Virus record (IMG/VR): IMGVR_UViG_3300031456_000004
Coordinates: 1-49,322 of that record
Reading direction: 5' to 3' (one strand)
Length of the DNA stretch: 49,322 nt
From: a virus
Shown here: positions 24,046-32,786 of the stretch, piece by piece
How positions within the stretch are numbered: position 1 is the first letter of the stretch
Layout of the letters: every line of letters begins with the position of its first letter
Made by a program: the position numbers and the translations under genes
Notes under the pieces: model-generated
Told to the model about the DNA's origin: nothing
Database searches by the model: none
What the model saw: only the letters and a program-made list of their open reading frames with translations

Positions 24046-24435
24046 GTGAGCACCTTCGCAATCGATCCGCTTACGAATGATCTACTGTTCGTGAACGGCG
24101 AGCTCGTGCTCGTGACGACCGTGCATGAGGAGGTCGCCATCGTCCTGAACGCAAAGTTTCAGCACGTCAAAGGCGGCTGGTTCTTGGATGTGCGCGAAGG
24201 GTTCCCGTGGTTCGAAGTCGTCTATGTCAAGAACCCCGACGTGCAGATCATCAAGGGCGTTTTCCGCCAGACGATTCTCGATACGCCTGGCGTGACGGAC
24301 GTGCCTCAACTTGACCTCGCGTTCGACCGCTCCACCCGCGCGTTGACCGGCACCTTTCGAGTCCTCTGCGACGACGGCGTGACCATCGTGGGCGGTCCTG
24401 GCAATCCCTTTATCGTGGAGTATCCGACCCAATGA
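24046..24435 (+). CDS. Baseplate wedge protein (gp25/gpW-like)
   Basis: 129 aa. Position before baseplate J, GTG start set by the late motif, and the motif-like GGWFLDVREGFPWFEVVYVKNPD followed by a terminal cystatin-like beta segment match gp25/W-type lysozyme-like wedge proteins. It forms the inner baseplate with J. Overlaps J by ATGA. Confidence 0.75.
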   Translation: MSTFAIDPLTNDLLFVNGELVLVTTVHEEVAIVLNAKFQHVKGGWFLDVREGFPWFEVVYVKNPDVQIIKGVFRQTILDTPGVTDVPQLDLAFDRSTRALTGTFRVLCDDGVTIVGGPGNPFIVEYPTQ

Positions 24436-25616
24436 GCGGCGTCGACATTACAGGTTTCACCGGCAAGACGATCGAAGAGATCAATGCGGAGATCTCCGCG
24501 GATCAATTGTCGACCGTCGACGCTGGGATGAATCAGAGCTCGTCCACCGCGCTCGGCCAATTGAACGGCGTCGTCGCCAAGAAAGCCGCGGAGATCTGGG
24601 AGGTCGCGCAAGTCGCCTACAACGCCATGAACCGCGACGCCGCGGAGGGCGTGCTCCTCGATAACATCGGCTCGCTCACCGGCTCCCCGCGCCTGCCCGC
24701 GGCAAAGTCCCTCGTCACGGAAACGGTCAACCTCGGCATCTCGTTTTCGCAGGGGCCTGGCGTGATGATCGTCGCCGTCGCCGGCCAGCCCGACGTCCGC
24801 TTCACCAACCGCGATACCGTCACGTCGACCACGGCCGGCAACTATTCGGCGGTCTTCGAGGCGGTGGACTACGGGCCCGTCGTCGCCAACGCCGGCACGC
24901 TCACGGTCATCACTCCCGTGTCGGGGTGGAACAGCGCCACCAACGCTTCCGACGCGGCCGTCGGCAGAGACCGGGAATCGGACGCAGACTATCGCATTCG
25001 CCAGCGGGACGAGCTCGCCGCCTCTGGCTCGGGAACCGTCGACGGCATGCGTGCGGACATGCTGAAGGTGCCGGGCATCTTGCAAGCGTTCGTATTCGAG
25101 AACGCCTCCGACGCCACGGACTTCGAGGGTCGGCCGCCGCATTCGGTAGAGGTCGTGGTGTTCGACGGTCTCTCGCCGACGGTCGCGAACAGCGTCATCG
25201 CCCAAGCGATCTGGAACACCAAGCCGAGCGGCGTCGCCACCTATGGCACCACGAGCGCGACCGTGACCGATACGTCCGGCACCATCCACTCGGTCTTCTT
25301 CTCGCGCGCCACGGTGAAGCCGGTGTACCTGGACTTTATCAACGTCGCCATCGATCCCGTTACCTTCCCCGTCGGCGGCACGCAGGCCATCAAGGACGCC
25401 GCGGCGGCGGCCGGGCGCGAGGTGCTGAAGCTCGGCGTCGATGTGTCGGCCGCGTACTTCAAAGCCGTGCCGTTCCGCGTGGTCGGTGTGACCGACGTTT
25501 TGACGTTGGAGCTCGGGTTCTCCCCGTCGCCCTCCGCCACCGTGAGCCTCGTGGTTAGCCCGCGCGAGATCGCCCTCGTCGATACGGCGAACATCACCGT
25601 GACGTACCTGCCATGA
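24432..25616 (+). CDS. Baseplate J-like protein
   Basis: 394 aa, baseplate wedge J family. Typical elements are the N-terminal GVDITGFTGKTIEEINAEI, an internal RQRDELAASGSGTVDGMRADMLKVPG and VVFDGLSPTVANSVIAQAIWNTKPSGVATYG. It forms the wedge ring to which fibres attach. It overlaps both neighbours by ATGA. Confidence 0.85.
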   Translation: MSGVDITGFTGKTIEEINAEISADQLSTVDAGMNQSSSTALGQLNGVVAKKAAEIWEVAQVAYNAMNRDAAEGVLLDNIGSLTGSPRLPAAKSLVTETVNLGISFSQGPGVMIVAVAGQPDVRFTNRDTVTSTTAGNYSAVFEAVDYGPVVANAGTLTVITPVSGWNSATNASDAAVGRDRESDADYRIRQRDELAASGSGTVDGMRADMLKVPGILQAFVFENASDATDFEGRPPHSVEVVVFDGLSPTVANSVIAQAIWNTKPSGVATYGTTSATVTDTSGTIHSVFFSRATVKPVYLDFINVAIDPVTFPVGGTQAIKDAAAAAGREVLKLGVDVSAAYFKAVPFRVVGVTDVLTLELGFSPSPSATVSLVVSPREIALVDTANITVTYLP

Positions 25617-26206
25617 GCCTTCCCGTCTACGATCCGAACCACGTCCTAGAAGGTCTGGCGTTGCTGCTCCAACAGTGGCGCTCCTCGCCCAAGGTGACGG
25701 GCATCCTGACCACCTACCTGAAACAATTCCAGGTGCTCGAAGACACGGTGTGGGACGTCATCAATTCGCGCATGGTCGACACCGCGGTCGGCGCGCAACT
25801 GGACATGCTCGGCGACTTGGTGGGCGAGGCGCGCAAGGGGCGCAACGATACCGACTACCGCGCCGCGGTCCGCCTCCGCATCAGGGTGAACCGCTCGCAA
25901 GGCCGGGCGGTCGATGTCATCGACGTCGCCACACAAGGCAGCGGAGCGCCGGCGATCTACCGCGAGTACCCCGAAAGCCTTGTGTGGGAAGTCGAGCTGA
26001 ACAACTCTTCCTCTCCTGTCGAAGTCGCCAAGCTCCTCATGCAAACGAAAGCCGCGGCATCGCGCGGCTACATCGTCTACACCGTCTGGCCCACACCCGC
26101 CGACACCATGCGTTGGAACAGCGTGACGGCGCCGGTCGCCGGCCGCGTCTGGGCGCACACCTCTGGCGCACCTGTCAAGCGTTGGGCCGGCGTGGCCACC
26201 GTTTAG
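25613..26206 (+). CDS. DUF2612 baseplate protein
   Basis: 197 aa. The pattern LLQQWRSSPKVTGILTTYL near the start, VGAQLDMLGDLVGEARKGRNDTDYR in the middle and a small C-terminal beta segment match DUF2612, which follows baseplate J in this phage group. It probably links baseplate to fibre proteins. It ends convergently with the RuvC-like gene, overlapping it by four bases. Confidence 0.75.
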   Translation: MSLPVYDPNHVLEGLALLLQQWRSSPKVTGILTTYLKQFQVLEDTVWDVINSRMVDTAVGAQLDMLGDLVGEARKGRNDTDYRAAVRLRIRVNRSQGRAVDVIDVATQGSGAPAIYREYPESLVWEVELNNSSSPVEVAKLLMQTKAAASRGYIVYTVWPTPADTMRWNSVTAPVAGRVWAHTSGAPVKRWAGVATV

Positions 26207-26652
26207 CCTTCGCTCTTCGGGAGCCGACCCACGCGCCAGAGGTAGAGGTTGACGGCGTCCTTGATGTCTTCCTCGTGGCTTGGCATGCGAGCAACGGCGG
26301 CGTCGACCATGGCCTTCTCGAAGTCGAACATCTTGCGGCGGCCGCGGAGGTGATGCGTCTTCTTCGACACTGAGCCTTTCCACTCTTTAGGGAACACCTC
26401 TTCACACTCGACCTTGCAATAGATCTTGAGTCGTTCCTTGTAGGTGCCGACGCGGATGAGCAGTGTACCGATCGAGTTCGGCGCGGCCTTGCCCTTGCTG
26501 TAGATCTCAGGTCGCTCAATGAGAGCGCGATTGAATTGGTGCCAGGGCCAGTCCTCCCCGTGTCCGCACCCACGAAGACGGTGTTGGCCCGCACCCTCCC
26601 CGAGAGCCCATCCGGTCTGTTCGCCCGGGTCGATGGCGAGGATGTCAGTCAT
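26203..26652 (-). CDS. RuvC-like Holliday junction resolvase
   Basis: 149 aa. ILAIDPGEQTGWAL at the very start is the first RNase H-fold motif (Asp 8), and the C-terminal EEDIKDAVNLYLW supplies a late acidic motif. It probably resolves branched DNA before packaging. ATG 26652 overlaps the upstream stop by eight bases. It is the last gene of the leftward packaging group that starts with the small terminase. Confidence 0.7.
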   Translation of the reverse strand: MTDILAIDPGEQTGWALGEGAGQHRLRGCGHGEDWPWHQFNRALIERPEIYSKGKAAPNSIGTLLIRVGTYKERLKIYCKVECEEVFPKEWKGSVSKKTHHLRGRRKMFDFEKAMVDAAVARMPSHEEDIKDAVNLYLWRVGRLPKSEG

Positions 26653-27073
26653 CAGACTCTCCAAGTCGGAGGCGGTTCTTGCTCCAGTCGCACTTGGTTT
26701 CTTCCACCGCCGCGATGAACGCCTTGCCCCCGGGCTTCGAGCCGTCGACGTTGAAGCGATTGGTCACGGGCTTCTCGCGGGCACGCCTAGCAAGTTCCAA
26801 CGTCGAGCACCCCGGTGTCGAAGGCTTCGAGTGCTGCGCGGGCCGATGCACCTGGCACAAGGGGCCGAGTACGGAGCCGACACCGTCATCGTAGCAGTCG
26901 CACTTGGGGCGTGAATGCTGCGCGGCGAAGAGGGCCGTCTTGAGGGCATCTAGCTCGTCCCAACAATGACTAGGCGGCGCCATATTGGAGCAATACTCCA
27001 CCAAGTTAGCCGCCGCGGCCATCACTTCCCGCACGCGCGGGTCGTCGAATTGGGGGAAGTCGTCGGGGCTCAT
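26645..27073 (-). CDS. Hypothetical protein (142 aa)
   Basis: Begins MSPDDFPQFDDPRVREVM. A helical N-terminal half is followed by CDCYDDGVGSVLGPLC, which could form a metal site, and a basic C-terminus. No family recognised. It overlaps the coiled-coil gene upstream by ATGA and the RuvC-like gene downstream, so it is co-translated with packaging functions. Confidence 0.6.
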   Translation of the reverse strand: MSPDDFPQFDDPRVREVMAAAANLVEYCSNMAPPSHCWDELDALKTALFAAQHSRPKCDCYDDGVGSVLGPLCQVHRPAQHSKPSTPGCSTLELARRAREKPVTNRFNVDGSKPGGKAFIAAVEETKCDWSKNRLRLGESDD

Positions 27074-27243
27074 CGGTAGATGTCCGTGTAGGCCACTGGT
27101 ACCTCGTAGTGGATGTTGTTCTGTTCGAGCGTCTGCTTTAGGACGCCGACCGTCGCGACCAGCGCTTTGATGTCCTCTTTCATCGAGGCCACCGCGATCC
27201 GCAGATCCATCAGCTCATCTCTTTTCGTCGTCGTTGCGCTCAT
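27070..27243 (-). CDS. Small coiled-coil protein (57 aa)
   Basis: MSATTTKRDELMDLRIAV then a heptad-like helix (VASMKEDIKALVATVGVLKQTLEQ) and a short polar tail. It is probably an oligomeric accessory of the packaging group. It overlaps the small terminase stop and the next start by ATGA. Confidence 0.6.
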   Translation of the reverse strand: MSATTTKRDELMDLRIAVASMKEDIKALVATVGVLKQTLEQNNIHYEVPVAYTDIYR

Positions 27244-27749
27244 GTGCCGCCGGCTTTCTTGGAAAGGGCATTGAAGATCTCCAGCTCCTCATCTGTCATG
27301 TGCGACAGATCTACGGTCTCGACCTTCTCCGTGCTCTCGCCTCTCACCAACCTATCCAGCTTGACGGTGATGTCAAGGAGCTTCCCGAGCTCGGACGGTT
27401 TAGCCGAGGCCGCGCCCCCGAGAGCGCTCGCTTGCTCCAGCATCTTGCCGACCTCTAGCTGAAGGAACACTCGCATGTCCGCGAGGATTGCCATGTGCTC
27501 TTCGGCGATGACCTTCGACGACTTGGCGATCTCTGCTTTCTTGCACTCGACTGCGAAGGCTGAAAGGTGGTTATCGTAGGCGCGGGTGCGTATCGGCCAG
27601 GCCCATTGCTTGTGCCAGCGGAACATCTGAGCCACCGGGAACGCACCGTAGGCGTCCACCTTGCGCGGCAGTGGCATGTCTCGGTGGTAGACGAACGCGC
27701 GGAAGGCCTCATCCGGTTCGCCCTCTTGGCGCTCCCAAAGATCTGTCAT
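27240..27749 (-). CDS. Probable small terminase subunit
   Basis: 169 aa. MTDLWERQEGEPDEAFRAF followed by an HTH-like middle (VAQMFRWHKQWAWPIRTRAY), a long predicted coiled coil and a C-terminal tail fits small terminase proteins, which open with W..R.GE...AF..F. It binds packaging-initiation DNA. Start ATG 27749 is set by the late motif, four bases upstream. It faces away from the portal gene and shares its divergent late promoter. Confidence 0.65.
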   Translation of the reverse strand: MTDLWERQEGEPDEAFRAFVYHRDMPLPRKVDAYGAFPVAQMFRWHKQWAWPIRTRAYDNHLSAFAVECKKAEIAKSSKVIAEEHMAILADMRVFLQLEVGKMLEQASALGGAASAKPSELGKLLDITVKLDRLVRGESTEKVETVDLSHMTDEELEIFNALSKKAGGT

Positions 27750-27753
27750 GAAG

Positions 27754-27764
27754 GGGATGTAGCA
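27754..27764 (-). promoter_or_regulatory. Late motif for small terminase operon
   Basis: TGCTACATCCC on the minus strand, four bases before ATG 27749. It is back to back with the portal motif, with seven bases between the two copies. Confidence 0.75.
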
Positions 27765-27771
27765 TACCCTC

Positions 27772-27782
27772 TGCTACATCCC
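27772..27782 (+). promoter_or_regulatory. Late motif for portal operon
   Basis: TGCTACATCCC, then TCGT, then ATG 27787. Divergent partner of the copy at 27754-27764. Confidence 0.75.
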
Positions 27783-27786
27783 TCGT

Positions 27787-29448
27787 ATGAGTTGGATGAA
27801 ACGCTTTAGCAGCCGCATCGACGCCATCGCGCGCGTCATCCAGCCGCCGGCCCCGGTGACTGCCTCCACCCCTACGGCCGCACGTTCGCGGTGGAACGCC
27901 GATGGGTGGGAGAACTTTGCCACGGGCTTCGGCACTTCGCAAGACAAGAGTGCGCACGGCTTCTTCGCCAGCAACTGGGAGCTCTGGTCGCAGATGCTTT
28001 CGGACATGTTCTACGGCGACCCTCTCGCCGCCAAGATCGTGTCCCTGCTTCCTCAGGAATCCTTCCGCCGCGGGTATTGCCTCGAGTCCGATGCGAACCA
28101 GCCCATGGCCGACACGTTGACCGACGCATGCGAGGCGCTCGACCTCGACAACAAGATCCTCTGGGCCGCCATATGGGGCCGGCTCTATGGCGGTTCGCTC
28201 CTCGTCATCGGGATGAACACCGGCTCGGACCAGGCCTCTCCTCTGCCGCCTGGCGCGACGGGCGTGCGCTTCCTGAACATCGTCGATCGCCGTGACGTGC
28301 AGATCGCCACCTACTACGAAGACCTCATGTCGCCGAAGTACGGGCAGCCGGAGATCTACGACGTGCGTAGCCAGACGGGCGTGCTCACCAAGATCCACGA
28401 GAGCCGGTGCATTCGTTTCGACGGCATCGAGGTCGACTACCGGAAGAAGCGCGAGCTGAAAGGCTGGTCTTACTCCGTGCTGCAGCGGCCGTACGCCGCG
28501 CTCCGCGACTTCGCCAACGCCTTCCGCAGCGCGCAAGTGCTGCTCTCGGACGCGAGCCAGGGTGTGTTCAAGATCAAAGGTCTCGTCGACATGATCGCCG
28601 CCGACGAAGGGCCCGAAGTCCAGAAGCGGATGGCACTCGTCGATCAGATGCGGAGCGCGTTGCGCTCGATCATTCTCGACGCCGATCAGGAAGACTTCAC
28701 GCGCGTCACGACGCAGTTCGCGGGCATCCCGGACTTGCTCGATCGGATCATGATGATGCTCGCGTCGGCGACCGACATCCCGGTCACGTTGCTCATGGGC
28801 CGTTCGGCGGCCGGCATGAACGCCACTGGCGAGGGGGACGCGCGCGCGTTCTACGACACCGTGGCCGCCTACCAAGAGAAGGTCCTGACGCCCATCCTGC
28901 GCAAGCTCTTGCCCCTCATCGGCACCGTGCCAGAGGACCTCGAGATCGAATGGGAGCCTCTCTGGGAGCCGAGCGATCAAGAGCAAGCCCAAACCGAATT
29001 GACCGAAGCCCAAACTGAGAAAGCGATTGCGGACACCGACGCGGTCTATGTCGGCATGGGCGCTGTCTTCCCCGAGCAAGTCGCACTGGCGCGCTTCTCC
29101 GATGTTACTGGCGGCAAGATCGAAGTGAACCCGGCCGCTCTGCAAACCAGCATCAAAGCTGAAACCGATCTCGTCCTAGATCCCGCAGTTACTGGGCCAG
29201 GCGGCGGACAAGAATCCGGCGGCGCATCGCAACAGATCTTCGGCTACCATCTCGAGCATCCGATCTTCACGGTCAACGAGATCCGCGCGCGCTTCGGAAT
29301 GCAGCCGGTCGAAGGTGGCGACGTGTTCGTCCAGGGTGTGGCGCCTACAGCTCCGCCCCCCGACACCGCGCCACCAGCGGACGGACAGCCGCCGTCGGCA
29401 GGAGAGGACCCCTTCCCTCCGAAGAAGCCGGATGCCGCGGCTAAGTAA
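27787..29448 (+). CDS. Portal protein (DUF1073)
   Basis: 553 aa. DUF1073 portals show the sequence around GLVDMIAADEGPEVQKRM and the conserved DIPVTLLMGRSAAGMNATGEGDARAFYD, both present here. It forms the dodecameric DNA gate of the head. The C-terminal 60 residues are Pro/Gly-rich and probably disordered. Start set by the late motif. Its end overlaps the head-morphogenesis gene by 17 bases. Confidence 0.85.
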   Translation: MSWMKRFSSRIDAIARVIQPPAPVTASTPTAARSRWNADGWENFATGFGTSQDKSAHGFFASNWELWSQMLSDMFYGDPLAAKIVSLLPQESFRRGYCLESDANQPMADTLTDACEALDLDNKILWAAIWGRLYGGSLLVIGMNTGSDQASPLPPGATGVRFLNIVDRRDVQIATYYEDLMSPKYGQPEIYDVRSQTGVLTKIHESRCIRFDGIEVDYRKKRELKGWSYSVLQRPYAALRDFANAFRSAQVLLSDASQGVFKIKGLVDMIAADEGPEVQKRMALVDQMRSALRSIILDADQEDFTRVTTQFAGIPDLLDRIMMMLASATDIPVTLLMGRSAAGMNATGEGDARAFYDTVAAYQEKVLTPILRKLLPLIGTVPEDLEIEWEPLWEPSDQEQAQTELTEAQTEKAIADTDAVYVGMGAVFPEQVALARFSDVTGGKIEVNPAALQTSIKAETDLVLDPAVTGPGGGQESGGASQQIFGYHLEHPIFTVNEIRARFGMQPVEGGDVFVQGVAPTAPPPDTAPPADGQPPSAGEDPFPPKKPDAAAK

Positions 29449-31165
29449 CCGCGCACTGCGCCGCCAGTCGGCGATGATGCTGTCAGCTAACAAGCAAGCC
29501 GAAGCCAGGTATGCGAGTCAGCTGCGCGGCATCATGGCGGCGATCAATGCAGCGACGCTCAACCAGATCGGCGACACCGTCCCGACGGCGCACGAGCTCT
29601 CGCTCATCGCGGCCAAGGTGCGTGCAGCCATTCCGACGCTGGTCAACACCGCGTTCACGAAGATGTCGACCGACGTCACGGCACACAACGCCAAAGCGTT
29701 GAAGGCTATGGGTGTCCCCCTCGGCCCGCGGCCAGTGCACAAGCAGCGCCAGCGGCGGCACGTGCACGGACACCGTGGCGACGCGGTCGGACAGACCCTG
29801 GCGAAGCAGCTCAATGAGCCCGGCATCTCTTCTCAGATCGATACCGCGCGCATGGCGAACATCGCGCTCATCACCAATGCCGCGCGCGATTACGCAGCCG
29901 ACGTGCAAAGCGTCTTCAACGATCCGAAGAACGTCGGATTGCACGTCAAGGATCTGACCGACAAGCTCGTCGAGCGCGGCAACGTTTCGCAAAGCCGGGC
30001 GGAGCTGATCGCACGTGACCAGACGCTGAAGTTGAACGGGAACATCACGCAGATCCGCCAGACGGCTGCGGGCATCACGTCGTACACGTGGTCGACCTCC
30101 AACGACGAACGCGTGCGCGAAGAGCACCGCGAGCTCGAGGGCCAGGTCTTCACGTGGGCGGATCCGCCGTCGGTCGGCGCGCCAGGGCAGGACTTCCAGT
30201 GCCGGTGCATCGCGGTGCCGGTCATCGAAGGGCTCGAGGAGATCTTCGGCGACGAGCCAGCAGCTCCGACCGACGTGACCCCTGCCGAAGAAGCGACCAT
30301 CGATCAACCAGTGTCGGAGGAAGTCTTCGAGCCTGCACCACCGCCACCGCCGCCCGCTCCTGCACCACCGCCGGCACCGTTGCCCCCCGTGGCACCGAAA
30401 CCTCCGCCGCCTGTTGTGGTCAAGCCGGTCAAGGAGCCCAAGCCCCCGAAGCCGTTCAAAGAACCGAAGGCTCCCAAGCCCGCTCCCGTCGCGGTTCCGA
30501 AGGCCCCCCGGCCCGCTCCCGTCGTGGCGCCTGTCGTCGAAGAGCCTGCTCGTAAATTGACTTCTGAAGAGCTCCCCCCTCGAACGCCGTTCACTGTCGG
30601 CAAGCACATTCGCAACCCTATCGACGCACCGTCGTTCACCCCGCAACAGGTCGACAAGTTCGCCGCACTCCTAATCCCCGACGGGGGGCATGAGTTTTTC
30701 CTGTCGCGATACCCTCTCGAGAATGTCAAGCTTTGGGACAAGGTAGAGGAAGGCGCCAACGGTATGTACCGGGCATCCCAGAAACAGATCGAGGTGAGGG
30801 CTGCCAGTATGCCGGAACCCAGCAAAGCTCCGTTCGAGCTAGGGGTAAGCTACGTTACGACTGACGCGGTCGACACCAAAGAAGGGGCACAAGAGGTGGC
30901 TCTGATACACGAGTTTGGACACCACATCCACTTGGCCGATCGAGCGGAACCTGGTTCCGACTTTCGAAAGGTCGACGCGGTCATTGCACAAGCCTATGAA
31001 ACGCGCCAGAGTGCGGTGTCAGGTTACGCGGAAACCATGAAAGAAGAATACTTCGCCGAGACGTATGCCATGTGGCGCAAGTACCCCGATCTGCTTATTG
31101 ACCATGATCCTAGCGGCCATGCCATGGTCGAAGAAGTCCTAAGGCTAAGGCATATACGACGATGA
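29432..31165 (+). CDS. Mu F/SPP1 gp7-like head morphogenesis protein fused to a zinc metalloprotease
   Basis: 577 aa. The N-terminal 275 residues match the phage minor head protein family, with the signature TWSTSNDERVREEHRELEG followed by PGQDFQCRC. A roughly 70-residue Pro/Lys-rich linker (30330-30550) leads to a C-terminal domain holding HEFGHH near residue 493 and EEYFAETYAMW about 40 residues later. That is an HExxH...E arrangement of gluzincin-type metallopeptidases. It may process head proteins or travel into the host. ATG 29432 is chosen over an earlier in-frame ATG (29315) that lies deep in the portal gene. Confidence 0.8.
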   Translation: MPRLSNRALRRQSAMMLSANKQAEARYASQLRGIMAAINAATLNQIGDTVPTAHELSLIAAKVRAAIPTLVNTAFTKMSTDVTAHNAKALKAMGVPLGPRPVHKQRQRRHVHGHRGDAVGQTLAKQLNEPGISSQIDTARMANIALITNAARDYAADVQSVFNDPKNVGLHVKDLTDKLVERGNVSQSRAELIARDQTLKLNGNITQIRQTAAGITSYTWSTSNDERVREEHRELEGQVFTWADPPSVGAPGQDFQCRCIAVPVIEGLEEIFGDEPAAPTDVTPAEEATIDQPVSEEVFEPAPPPPPPAPAPPPAPLPPVAPKPPPPVVVKPVKEPKPPKPFKEPKAPKPAPVAVPKAPRPAPVVAPVVEEPARKLTSEELPPRTPFTVGKHIRNPIDAPSFTPQQVDKFAALLIPDGGHEFFLSRYPLENVKLWDKVEEGANGMYRASQKQIEVRAASMPEPSKAPFELGVSYVTTDAVDTKEGAQEVALIHEFGHHIHLADRAEPGSDFRKVDAVIAQAYETRQSAVSGYAETMKEEYFAETYAMWRKYPDLLIDHDPSGHAMVEEVLRLRHIRR

Positions 31166-31344
31166 GCAAACCGAATCTCAAAGAGCTGCGCGCCGTTGGC
31201 CAGGAGCTCTCTCGCATCCTAGACACCAACGGCGCGTTGACCCACGCGGAATACGAACGCCTTCTGGCGCGCGCGCGCGTGGCCGCGGCCGGTAAGCCGC
31301 TGCTCGAATTCGTCTTGAACTGGAACCCGAACCCGCCGCGCTAG
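31162..31344 (+). CDS. Small helical protein (60 aa)
   Basis: MSKPNLKELRAVGQELSRIL then a basic helix (EYERLLARARVAAAGKPLLEF) and a short Pro/Asn tail. It overlaps the metalloprotease stop by ATGA. No family recognised. It ends convergently with the Dam gene, sharing four bases. Confidence 0.55.
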   Translation: MSKPNLKELRAVGQELSRILDTNGALTHAEYERLLARARVAAAGKPLLEFVLNWNPNPPR

Positions 31345-31925
31345 TACGGCATCATGATCCCGCCGACATCCCAGAAGTATTGGGCGAACTCGGCGGTGCG
31401 GTCCGTGTGTCCTGGTACGTAGATGATCGCGTTGGCGTGGCTCGGTCCGTCGCGGTCCTCTCCCGTGGGGTCGATGAAGGCCAGGCGCTTGGCGGGTATG
31501 CACATCGGGAACGACGTGACGGACTTCGCGCCACGGCCCTGCAGCACCTGCAAAGACGAGACGCTGAAGCACATGAAGATCGCGTGTGAGACGTGGCCGA
31601 GCACGGCCTCTTGCATGAGCTTATCCCAGAAGAGCGCGGTCTTGCTCTTGCTCGAAAGCGCGTGGCCCTTGGGGTACTTGCCGCCCGGTGGGTTGCAATA
31701 GACGGACGCCTTGCCCTGGTAGACCCCCGAGTCGAGGTACCAGGGTTGCGCGAGACCGTCGTCCCTCTCCGTGAAGATCTGTTGCGCACGGACCGTGGCG
31801 TTGGCCTCGACTGAGGACGCCGGGTCTACGTCGATGATGCCTCCGAACACCGAGCGCACTCGTTCGAGGATCGGGTCGGGCGTGCGCCAGCCATCGGCGC
31901 CAGACGTGTGCTGGACGAGGGTCAT
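31341..31925 (-). CDS. Phage-type DNA N6-adenine methyltransferase
   Basis: 194 aa. Features of the phage Dam family are WRTPDPILERVRSVFGGIIDVDPA near the start and YCNPPGG near residue 78 (the NPPx catalytic motif), followed by WDKLMQE. It would methylate adenines, probably protecting phage DNA from host nucleases. The ATG overlaps the upstream stop by TGATG. Last gene of a 13-gene leftward chain. Confidence 0.8.
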   Translation of the reverse strand: MTLVQHTSGADGWRTPDPILERVRSVFGGIIDVDPASSVEANATVRAQQIFTERDDGLAQPWYLDSGVYQGKASVYCNPPGGKYPKGHALSSKSKTALFWDKLMQEAVLGHVSHAIFMCFSVSSLQVLQGRGAKSVTSFPMCIPAKRLAFIDPTGEDRDGPSHANAIIYVPGHTDRTAEFAQYFWDVGGIMMPY

Positions 31926-32362
31926 CAGTCGGTCTCCGGAAGCTCGACGAAGTCCGTGCTGTCGACCACGGGCGCGCACGTCGAGCAGTCGTAGGTGATG
32001 TCGTTGCCGCACTCTGAACAAGCCACTGGCTCAGGAGACCACAAGGGTACTGCGTCGATGACCCCCGAGCCCGCGAGCTCGCGCAGGCCCGCGTTGACGA
32101 GATCGACGCACTCCGCGTGCGGAGACTTGGACTCTTCGGGGTAGAGCTCTTGTACGGTGAACGTCGCCAGGCTCTGACCACTGTCGTTTATCAAGTCATA
32201 GATCTTTCCGAGGGTGTCGTCCTGCTGATCGGCGTACTTGACCAGCGCCCGCGCGGTCGCCGTGGCGATGCGGAGTTGTTCCTTGGCGGCGGCGAGTTGC
32301 TCGGTCAAGGACTCGATCTCTTGCTTCATGTCGTGGTAGCTGAATGTCGGGCTGTCGCTCAC
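31925..32362 (-). CDS. Hypothetical protein with coiled coil and zinc ribbon (145 aa)
   Basis: A GTG start overlapping the previous stop (GTGA). Residues 10-40 are a coiled coil (MKQEIESLTEQLAAAKEQL); near the C-terminus CSECGNDITYDC supplies CxxC plus further Cys, a likely zinc ribbon. Function unknown; a DNA- or RNA-binding adaptor is plausible. Member of the leftward chain. Confidence 0.6.
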   Translation of the reverse strand: MSDSPTFSYHDMKQEIESLTEQLAAAKEQLRIATATARALVKYADQQDDTLGKIYDLINDSGQSLATFTVQELYPEESKSPHAECVDLVNAGLRELAGSGVIDAVPLWSPEPVACSECGNDITYDCSTCAPVVDSTDFVELPETD

Positions 32363-32571
32363 GGTGTCCTCAGATCGTCGGCCACGCGGTGAAACTCGGT
32401 GTACATGTCGAAGTGTGTTTCTTCGTAGGCTTTCTCGGCAAGGTGCTCGAAGCACGTGGCCAGACGTTCGCGCTCGGCTTTGATGGCCTGCGCGATGCGT
32501 TCGTCGATCCAGTTTTGCAGACTGCCGAGGGTGAACGTGCCTTGAAAAGCGAGCGGCGGGAGTTCTTTCAT
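32359..32571 (-). CDS. Small helical protein (70 aa)
   Basis: MKELPPLAFQGTFTLGSLQ followed by a charged amphipathic helix (IDERIAQAIKAERERLATCF) and a second helix. No family recognised. Overlaps both neighbours by ATGA or GTGA. Confidence 0.6.
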   Translation of the reverse strand: MKELPPLAFQGTFTLGSLQNWIDERIAQAIKAERERLATCFEHLAEKAYEETHFDMYTEFHRVADDLRTP

Positions 32572-32786
32572 CGACGTGCCCTCCTCGCCGCTCGCACAAC
32601 GCGGGTGTTGGGCCACCCCATCGACAACGCGTACTGCACCGCCCAAGGGTAGCCGAGCTTGTAGGAGAGCCGGGAGTGTGCCCAGAGTAGCGCCCGTGGC
32701 GGGTCGGCCCCGAACGAGTGTGCCATGTCGATCAGGAACGAAAGGCGGATGAGACTCTCTTCGTTGTCGTCGTTAGGGGTGCTCAT
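32568..32786 (-). CDS. Hypothetical protein (72 aa)
   Basis: MSTPNDDNEESLIRLSFLID, a helical middle with WAHSRLSYKLGYPWAVQYAL and a strongly basic end (RVVRAARRARR), perhaps nucleic-acid binding. It overlaps both neighbours by ATGA. Unknown function. Confidence 0.6.
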   Translation of the reverse strand: MSTPNDDNEESLIRLSFLIDMAHSFGADPPRALLWAHSRLSYKLGYPWAVQYALSMGWPNTRVVRAARRARR

